A stretch of DNA of 20,547 nt from positions 1-20,547 of the IMG/VR virus record IMGVR_UViG_3300031740_000011, one strand, 5' to 3'. The notes beneath the pieces were generated by a model. It was given only the letters and a program-made list of their open reading frames with translations. It was not told where the DNA came from and made no database searches. Positions 15,652 through 20,547 of this stretch are shown here, one piece after another (positions within the stretch are counted from its first letter, which is position 1; each line of letters starts with the position of its first letter). Both the position numbers and the translations under genes were made by a program. Origin of the DNA: a virus.

Positions 15652-15653
15652 CG

Positions 15654-16016
15654 ATGATTCTGAGTTTCGACGATGACTGCGGCGCCCGGCATTTCGAATT
15701 CTGCTTCGTCGGCTTTGTGTTGGGCGGCTCGCTGCAGGACAAGAAAGGCATGACGGTGCTGCGGCGCGAGGTGGCGCTCTTCGAGAAGCTCGAGAGTGTA
15801 AGCGAGCTGAAACCGTGCGGCAAGAAGCTCGTCAACGGCGAGCCCGATCGCCAGCTGAAAGCCGATGGGCCGAAGCAGCTCCACATTGACCTCACCGAGT
15901 TCGACCTGCTCTACAACTACCTAGCCGGCGTGCCGTGGCAGTCGGGAACGCCAGCCCGCTACGCCGTCGAAACGATCGATTGGTTGGAAAGGAGTCATCG
16001 TGCCCACGCTACCTGA
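15654..16016 (+). CDS. Hypothetical phage protein between fibre genes
   Basis: A 120-residue soluble protein from ATG 15654, with AAGGA six bases upstream. It begins MILSFDDDCGARHFEF, has a basic middle (LRREVALFEKLESV) and ends with an acidic helix and a VPWQSG...AVETIDWLER motif. No domain is recognised with confidence. Small proteins with a VPW...DWL ending occur among phage structural or assembly genes, so a fibre-assembly or small virion role is possible. It overlaps the next gene by 17 nt. Confidence 0.55.
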   Translation: MILSFDDDCGARHFEFCFVGFVLGGSLQDKKGMTVLRREVALFEKLESVSELKPCGKKLVNGEPDRQLKADGPKQLHIDLTEFDLLYNYLAGVPWQSGTPARYAVETIDWLERSHRAHAT

Positions 16017-16218
16017 TGTCCACATGCGCGGCACGCGCGCGTTGCAGCCCGCCGCCACGACGGTGAGTATCGGCACGCTCTATTTCGTGACCGGCGAAAA
16101 CAAGTGCGAGCGCAGCAACGGGACGGTCTGGGAGTCCTATAGCGCGGTGGCGCTGGAGCTCGAGGATCGTATCGTGGCGCTCGAGGCGGCGGTCGCGGCG
16201 TTGCAAGCGGGGGGCTGA
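16000..16218 (+). CDS. Small fibre-like protein with C-terminal coiled coil
   Basis: A 72-residue protein from GTG 16000, with a strong AAAGGAG (15988-15994) five bases upstream, which decides this start even though it lies inside the previous gene. Residues 10-47 (GTRALQPAATTVSIGTLYFV, then KCERSNGTVWESY) match the N-terminus of the next gene. Residues 50-70 (ALELEDRIVALEAAVAALQA) form a heptad coiled coil that could trimerise it. It looks like a minimal fibre domain fused to a trimerisation helix. The stop overlaps the next ATG by one base. Confidence 0.65.
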   Translation: MPTLPDVHMRGTRALQPAATTVSIGTLYFVTGENKCERSNGTVWESYSAVALELEDRIVALEAAVAALQAGG

Positions 16219-17135
16219 TGCCGCCGACCAACCCGACGCCAACGATCTTTCTGCCGTATCACGCGCTCGACAACGTGATCCTCCGCGGCACGCGCGCACA
16301 GCAGCCGGCGGTCGCCGCGGTGACGCCGGGGGCGCTCTATTGCGTCACCAACGAAGGGAACAAGGTCGAACGATCGAGTGGGACCGCCTGGGAGGCCTAC
16401 GGCCTGACGAATCCGGGGAACGTCGCGTACGTCGATGTGGCGAACGTCTTCACCCAGGACCAGACCATCAATAAATCCGTGCCGCGTCTGATCTTTCATT
16501 CCCCAGACGCTCCCGCGAATGCGCGCCGGTTCCGTCTGTATGGGACGGGTGCGGAGTTTGGGGTCACGGCGAACGCCGATAACGATGCGTTCCAGGGCAC
16601 GCCGTTTGTCGTTACGCGGGCGGGCGATCTGTTTGTAGGCAACGTCTTGACGGTGACGGGCGGGCAAGTCGTGTTTCCGGCCTCGCAGATCGCGTCTGGC
16701 AATGCGAACACCCTCGACGATTACGAGGAGGGCATCTGGACCCCGTCGTTGGGTGGTGATGGCGGTGCGTCGTCGGGAACGGTCTATGCGGTGCGAGAAG
16801 CGCACTACACCAAGATCGGCAATGTCGTGCATTGCTGGGCGAATCTCGGATTGACCGCCATCGGGACGATTCCGGGGAATGTGCTCATGGGGGGGTTCCC
16901 GTTTGTCTCGGCCAATATCGCGGCTGGTGGGTTCGGGATCACGCTCATGTTCTGGTCGGCGTGGACGACCGCCTACGCGAACGTGGCGCATAGCCATCTG
17001 GTGAATGACACCCGTGGCTATATCGTGTCCTTGGTGTCAGCCACCGGATCGACGGGGATCAGCAATACGGTGACGGCCGCCAATATCGGCAACCTCGGTG
17101 TGCTTCGTGTTGTCGTGACATACAGGGTGCCCTAA
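16218..17135 (+). CDS. Tail fibre/receptor-binding-type protein
   Basis: A 305-residue protein starting at ATG 16218, coupled to the previous gene by TGATG. Residues about 23-62 (RGTRAQQPAVAAVTPGALYC, then KVERSSGTAWEAY) are the same domain as in the preceding gene. The middle (VFTQDQTINKSVPRLIFHSP ... ANADNDAFQGTPF) is fibre-like beta structure. The C-terminus contains FPASQIASGNANTLDDYEEG, then WTPSLGGDGG and HYTKIGNVVHCWANL, a domain I recognise from many phage fibre tips and receptor-binding proteins. It is probably a trimeric fibre or distal tip used with or instead of the collagen-like fibre. Confidence 0.8.
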   Translation: MPPTNPTPTIFLPYHALDNVILRGTRAQQPAVAAVTPGALYCVTNEGNKVERSSGTAWEAYGLTNPGNVAYVDVANVFTQDQTINKSVPRLIFHSPDAPANARRFRLYGTGAEFGVTANADNDAFQGTPFVVTRAGDLFVGNVLTVTGGQVVFPASQIASGNANTLDDYEEGIWTPSLGGDGGASSGTVYAVREAHYTKIGNVVHCWANLGLTAIGTIPGNVLMGGFPFVSANIAAGGFGITLMFWSAWTTAYANVAHSHLVNDTRGYIVSLVSATGSTGISNTVTAANIGNLGVLRVVVTYRVP

Positions 17136-17470
17136 TGATTCAGGAACGCACGGTCTACGACCAAATCACGGTTCTCGAGGACGGGCAGATCCAGCTTCGG
17201 CAGGCCCGCATCCTCTCGGAGGAGGACGGCACCGAGATCAACCGCCTCTACTGGCGCGGGGTGGTCGCGCCGGGCGATGACGTCACGGCCTATCCGTCGC
17301 GGGTGCAAGCCATCTGCGGGGTGGTCTGGACCGCCGAGGTGGTGCAGACGTTCCTGGCCGCCCGCGACGCCCGTCAGGCGACGGCCCTCGCGGCCTTTGG
17401 CACGCCTCCCCCGACTCGGCCCGCCCCAAAGACACCGACGCGGCGATCGGCCCAAAAGGGCGCGAAGTAG
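17135..17470 (+). CDS. Small fibre-adjacent phage protein
   Basis: A 111-residue protein from ATG 17135, overlapping the preceding TAA by one base. Residues 1-75 (YDQITVLEDGQIQLRQARIL ... WRGVVAPGDDVTAY...RVQAICGVVWT) follow a pattern seen in small phage proteins encoded right after fibre genes, with a DGQIQVR start and a PGDD..... VQAI..AVW end. The last 25 residues are basic and Pro-rich. The biochemical role is unknown. It ends the fibre cluster; a 41-nt gap follows. Confidence 0.65.
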   Translation: MIQERTVYDQITVLEDGQIQLRQARILSEEDGTEINRLYWRGVVAPGDDVTAYPSRVQAICGVVWTAEVVQTFLAARDARQATALAAFGTPPPTRPAPKTPTRRSAQKGAK

Positions 17471-17511
17471 CCCGATTTGAGTCGGCCTCGCCGGCTCCGC
17501 ACAATGGCTGC
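17471..17511 (+). other. Short gap before GNAT gene
   Basis: A 41-nt gap with two small stems: GGGC/GCCC spanning the preceding stop codon and CCGA/TCGG just after it. No T-run is present, so it is not called a terminator. It separates the fibre cluster from the enzyme pair and is the only break in coupling in this region. Confidence 0.25.
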
Positions 17512-17946
17512 GTGATCCGAGACGCGACCGCGGCGGACATTCCGCGCCTGGTGGAGATGGGCACGCGGTTCCTGACAGAGACCGTCTACAGCGGCAAGGT
17601 GCCCGTCAACCCACCGGCGATGACGCGGACGCTGGAACTGCTCTTGGCGAGCGACCTGGGCGCTTTGTTCGTATCCGACGTGGGTGGCGTCGTGACCGGC
17701 ATGATCGGGCTCCTCGTCTTCGAGCATCCCATCACCGGCGCGCGCACCGCACAGGAACTGTTTTGGTGGGTCGAGCCCGAACACCGCGGACACGGCGTCC
17801 GGCTCCTTGCGCGCGGCGAGCAGTGGGCGGTGGCCGCCGGAGCCGAGCGCCTCCACATGATCGCGCCGACGCCCGCCGTGGGCCACCTCTACGAACGCTT
17901 GGGGTACGACTTTCTCGAGTCGGCCTATCAGAAGGCGATCGCCTGA
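17512..17946 (+). CDS. GNAT-family N-acetyltransferase
   Basis: A 144-residue protein that fits a compact GNAT acetyltransferase, which transfers acetyl from acetyl-CoA to an amine. The start is GTG 17512, giving the usual IRDATAADIPRLVEMG N-terminus, although no clear ribosome-binding site precedes it. The beta4/beta5 region (DVGGVVTGMIGLLVFE ... ELFWWVEPEHRGHG) ends in the acetyl-CoA loop R92-G93-H94-G95. The C-terminus (HLYERLGYDFLESAYQKAI) matches the family's last strands. The substrate cannot be read from sequence. Its stop overlaps the oxygenase start by one base (TGATG), so the two are probably made together. GNATs occur in phage structural regions, but which target they have there is generally unknown. 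Confidence 0.85.
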   Translation: MIRDATAADIPRLVEMGTRFLTETVYSGKVPVNPPAMTRTLELLLASDLGALFVSDVGGVVTGMIGLLVFEHPITGARTAQELFWWVEPEHRGHGVRLLARGEQWAVAAGAERLHMIAPTPAVGHLYERLGYDFLESAYQKAIA

Positions 17947-18506
17947 TGCTGGTCTGTGATGACGTCCTCGCGGATCCGTTGGGGTATCGCGCGGCGGTGC
18001 TGGCGAAGCCGTTCAACGACGTGGTGTTCGGCCCGCACATCTTTCACGGCATTCAGATCGCGGACGACGAGACGTTCCCCGCGTGGATTGTTGAACGGTG
18101 CCCGCAGCTCACGCCGACGCTGTCGTTCTTTCGTCAGAGCCCGGCAGGGCAGCGCGAACCGAACTACGTGCATACCGACCGGGACATGGGCGAGTGGACC
18201 GCGATTCTCTATTTGAATCCGCGTCCCGCGGCCGGCGACGGCACGATGTTCTGGCGGCACCGCGACACCGGGGCGCTTGGGAGCGAGGTATCGGACGACA
18301 CCGCGCTCCTCGAGGAGCAACAGGCGTGGCGCGACCTCCGGCTCTGGGAGCCGGTCGGCCGTATCGATGCGAAGTTGGGGCGCGCGATTGTGTTTCCCGC
18401 GGATCGGTTTCACTCGCGTCGGCTCCCGCACAACTACGGCACCGGCGACGACGCGCGCCTGGTGCAGGTGGTGTTCGGCGTCGGGGCGCTTGAAGAGGGG
18501 ATGTAA
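17946..18506 (+). CDS. Fe(II)/2-oxoglutarate-dependent oxygenase
   Basis: A 186-residue protein from ATG 17946, coupled to the GNAT gene; a longer frame from 17763 lies inside the GNAT gene and is rejected. It has the jelly-roll dioxygenase signature: YVHTDRDMGEWTAILYLNP contains the metal ligands His76 and Asp78, FHSRRLPHNY contains the distal His156, and Arg171 (ARLVQVVFG) is a candidate 2-oxoglutarate ligand. Spacing fits the prolyl-hydroxylase-like superfamily. Enzymes of this class hydroxylate protein side chains, nucleic acids or small molecules. Phage homologues occur beside structural genes, with substrates mostly unknown. The N-terminal 60 residues (CDDVLADPLGYRA...) are family-like. 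Confidence 0.85.
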   Translation: MLVCDDVLADPLGYRAAVLAKPFNDVVFGPHIFHGIQIADDETFPAWIVERCPQLTPTLSFFRQSPAGQREPNYVHTDRDMGEWTAILYLNPRPAAGDGTMFWRHRDTGALGSEVSDDTALLEEQQAWRDLRLWEPVGRIDAKLGRAIVFPADRFHSRRLPHNYGTGDDARLVQVVFGVGALEEGM

Positions 18507-18509
18507 CCC

Positions 18510-19043
18510 ATGGCGATTGGACTCGGCACGGCCTTGGCGATTGGCGCGATTTCGTCCGCAGCGGGAAGCGCGGTCAAGGCGAAGAAGCAGAGCACTGCGG
18601 CGAAGAAGGCGGCGGAGCAACAGGTGCAGGGCACACAAGACGCGAGCGGCTACGCGCGCGAAGGGCTCGGCCAAATCGGCCAGCTCTACGCGCCCTATAT
18701 CAACTCGGGCGCCGGGGCGATGGGCACGCTGAGCCGGTTGACGACGCCAGGGCCAGGGGCGCGCTTCGCGTCGCCCGGCCCGCCGAACGCGATGCCTGGT
18801 GGGATGGGACAGCCGCCGCCGCAGGACGGACGGTTCGCGATCCCGAGGGAGGGCGGACCGCCGATGGGGCCGCCGATGGGGTATCGCCCGAGACCGGGTG
18901 GGCCTGGTGGTTCGTTCGACCCGCGCTTTGGCGGGGGGGCACCACAAGACGCGGGGCCGCCGCCACCGCAGTACGACATGCCGGCGGGGCCGTTCGCACC
19001 CATGATGCCCACCCGCGCGATGAATAGCTGGGGCCGCGGGTAA
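18510..19043 (+). CDS. Probable ejection/internal virion protein
   Basis: A 177-residue protein, three bases after the oxygenase stop. The N-terminus (MAIGLGTALAIGAISSAAGS) is a Gly/Ala-rich hydrophobic helix followed by a Lys/Ala/Gln helix and an APYINSGAGAM segment. This layout is seen in small internal or DNA-transfer proteins of podoviruses, thought to enter the cell envelope with the DNA. Residues about 75-175 are Gly/Pro/Met-rich low complexity, unlike the rest of the genome, and probably flexible. It is in the position of P22 gp7, the smallest of the three P22 ejection proteins. Confidence 0.65.
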   Translation: MAIGLGTALAIGAISSAAGSAVKAKKQSTAAKKAAEQQVQGTQDASGYAREGLGQIGQLYAPYINSGAGAMGTLSRLTTPGPGARFASPGPPNAMPGGMGQPPPQDGRFAIPREGGPPMGPPMGYRPRPGGPGGSFDPRFGGGAPQDAGPPPPQYDMPAGPFAPMMPTRAMNSWGRG

Positions 19044-19057
19044 CCGGAAAGGACTAC

Positions 19058-20305
19058 ATGGCCGCAACACTGAACGATCCGTACGGCGGGGCGCCGCGCA
19101 CCTGGACGCAGCCGATGACGTCGGGCGGCGGCGGCGACACCAACTGGGCGGGCGCGCGGGACGATCCCTTCGCCTACACCAAAGGGTCGCTGCTCACGCC
19201 GTGGGAAGGGCGCTTCGACTCGAGCGGCTACGGCGGCGGGCACAGCGCGCCGAAGTACACCGCGTTCAAGTATGGCGATTTCAAATTCCAAGCGCCCAAA
19301 GTCGGGCAGTTTGGCGAGGTCTACAACGATCCCGCGGCCTTCCGCTTTGCCGACTTCGCCGGCCCGCGTGATTTCCAGGCGCCCACGGCGGAAGACATGC
19401 GCGCCGACCCCGGCTATCAGGCGCGGATGGACGCGGTCAAAAACGCCCAAGTCGCGGGCGCCGCGCATAGCGGTGTGTTGCGGTCGGGCGGCTTCCAGAA
19501 AGGGCTCGCGCAGGCCGTCGGCGATCAGGCGTCGCAGGAATACGGCAACGTCTACGCGCGCCGCGCCGGCGAACACGATCGCAACCGTCAGGAAGCGGAA
19601 AGCAATTACGGGATCAATCAGGGCAACACGTTCCAGGCGTTCAACACCAACACGGCGAATCGGCTGGCGGGCTATGGGACCCGGCAGGGCGCGTGGCAAG
19701 CGAACGCCAACACGGCGCTCCAAGAGGGCGAGCTCGGCTACAACATCGCCACCGGCACCTGGGACCGCAACTACCAGAAGGCGCGCACGAGCTGGCAGGA
19801 CGAAGCGCAGCATCGCGCCCAGCAAGCCGCCGCGAGTAATGCGGGCGCGCAGCAGAACTACGCGCGCGATCTCGCCGACTACACGCGTGCGCGCGATGAG
19901 TTCTGGACGAATCAAGATCGGCAATCCGGACTGCTCGATCGCGAGGCCGATCGTGGCATGCAGGCGGCGGATCGCTACGCCGGGTATACGTCTGGCGCCT
20001 ACGGGGCGATGGGCGATTACGCGATGGGCGGCGCGAACGCGCGTGCCTCCGGCACGATGGGCAGCGGCAACGCGTGGGGCAATTTCGCCGGCGACGTGGG
20101 CAACACCATCGGCGGGCTCGCGATGTATGGCGGCCTGTACGGCGGTGGCGGGTCGGCGCCGCGCCCGGCGCAGGGGGGCGGCGGGTACACGCCGACGCCG
20201 TACGCCGGCTCGAATAATCCCTATTACTACGGCGCCGTGCGTCGCGGCAGCGTGCAGCCCATCACTTACACCGGCGGCTGGGATCCCAATGAACAGGTCG
20301 GGTAA
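19058..20305 (+). CDS. Internal virion/ejection protein with DPGYQ domain
   Basis: A 415-residue protein from ATG 19058, preceded by GGAAAGGA. The centre carries FQAPTAEDMRADPGYQARMD, then a VAGAAHSGVLRSGGFQKGLA segment and ASQEYGNVYARR. This matches a domain frequent in podovirus-type internal or tail-tip proteins (D-P-G-Y-Q-x-R, S-G-x-L-x-S-G-G, A-S-x-E-Y-G-N). Before it, an F-x-[AG]-P rich stretch repeats; after it, about residues 160-300 are Asn/Gln/Ala-rich helix. The C-terminal 90 residues are Gly/Tyr-rich. With the preceding protein it probably forms the ejected set. In P22 order this is the place of gp20. Confidence 0.7.
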   Translation: MAATLNDPYGGAPRTWTQPMTSGGGGDTNWAGARDDPFAYTKGSLLTPWEGRFDSSGYGGGHSAPKYTAFKYGDFKFQAPKVGQFGEVYNDPAAFRFADFAGPRDFQAPTAEDMRADPGYQARMDAVKNAQVAGAAHSGVLRSGGFQKGLAQAVGDQASQEYGNVYARRAGEHDRNRQEAESNYGINQGNTFQAFNTNTANRLAGYGTRQGAWQANANTALQEGELGYNIATGTWDRNYQKARTSWQDEAQHRAQQAAASNAGAQQNYARDLADYTRARDEFWTNQDRQSGLLDREADRGMQAADRYAGYTSGAYGAMGDYAMGGANARASGTMGSGNAWGNFAGDVGNTIGGLAMYGGLYGGGGSAPRPAQGGGGYTPTPYAGSNNPYYYGAVRRGSVQPITYTGGWDPNEQVG

Positions 20306-20328
20306 CCCGACAGAGAGATAGGCACACG

Positions 20329-20547
20329 ATGCCAGTGATGCCCGATACGCGCATCCCGCTGAGTGGGATCGACGACGGCGGCCAACGCCCGTCGTCGCCG
20401 TTCCAGACGCTCGGCGCGATGATGCAGATCAAGGAACAGCAGCAGGTCTATCAGGCGCGTCAACGGGAAGCGGAGCGGATGCAGCAAGAGGCTGACGATG
20501 AGAACGCGACGCGTGCGGCGCTCGCGGAGTCTCCGCGTCCCGAGGAC
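20329..20547 (+). CDS. N-terminus of a further ejection/internal virion protein (cut by window edge)
   Basis: The open frame starts at ATG 20329 and runs 73 codons to the end of the window without a stop. The start MPVMPDTRIPLSGIDD leads to SSPFQTLGAMMQIKEQQQVYQARQ and a Gln/Glu/Ala-rich helix. This start (a Pro-rich leader, then a L-G-x-M-M-Q-I-K helix) is typical of large internal virion or ejection proteins that often continue for several hundred residues. GAGAGATAGG upstream is a weak ribosome-binding site. Confidence 0.55.
   Translation, partial: MPVMPDTRIPLSGIDDGGQRPSSPFQTLGAMMQIKEQQQVYQARQREAERMQQEADDENATRAALAESPRPED

Noticed and set aside
17763-17945. 61-codon upstream extension of the oxygenase gene
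   Set aside because: It lies inside the GNAT coding sequence in another frame and is Arg-rich; ATG 17946 overlaps the GNAT stop and starts the family-like sequence.
19272-20321. 349-codon Arg/Ser/Thr-rich + strand frame
   Set aside because: An alternative-frame shadow of the 19058-20305 gene, whose DPGYQ and ASQEYGN motifs identify the correct frame.

Overview
This is a GC-rich, gene-dense stretch of a tailed double-stranded DNA bacteriophage (or prophage). It holds most of the virion-structure module. Every supported gene is on the + strand, with tiny gaps or 1-17 nt overlaps. The order portal, scaffold, coat, gp4-type adaptor, gp10-type tail hub, fibres, ejection proteins is the order of the P22-type podovirus virion module, and the portal, coat and gp10-like proteins have recognisable P22-family sequence features. 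There are no host genes, tRNAs, integrase, IS elements or CRISPR, and nothing fixes the host. The terminase (expected upstream of the left edge) and the end of the ejection block (beyond the right edge) lie outside the window.

Layout: (1) 1-1054, a small MerR/excisionase-type HTH protein and two unknown small proteins just before the portal. (2) 1054-6280, portal, scaffolding protein and P22-type major coat protein. The 199-nt portal/scaffold gap holds an unusually strong terminator-like hairpin, and the coat gene has an unexpected hydrophobic N-terminal extension. (3) 6281-8921, palindromes and then four small-to-medium genes: a decoration-like protein, a WRFHP-type small protein, a LamG-like structural protein and an Ig-like protein. 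(4) 8918-12726, tail machine: a gp4-like adaptor carrying a Cys-rich/beta-sandwich N-terminus, a two-helix membrane protein, and a gp10-like hub with two tandem FnIII-like inserts. (5) 12730-17470, host-recognition region: a 973-aa collagen-like fibre with a collar/HxH tip, a small unknown, a tandem pair sharing a small fibre domain (one with a coiled coil, one with a receptor-binding-like C-terminus), and a small fibre-associated protein. (6) 17512-18506, two enzymes, a GNAT acetyltransferase and an Fe(II)/2-oxoglutarate oxygenase, translationally coupled. (7) 18510-end, ejection/internal virion proteins, the last one cut by the window edge.

Together the genes make the capsid (portal, scaffold, coat, decoration), close it and build a short tail (adaptor, hub), equip it with fibres, and supply proteins ejected with the DNA. 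The two enzymes are the only clearly catalytic products, and their position inside the late structural operon suggests they act on virion proteins or late-infection metabolites. All function calls are from reading the translated sequence; no searches were run.
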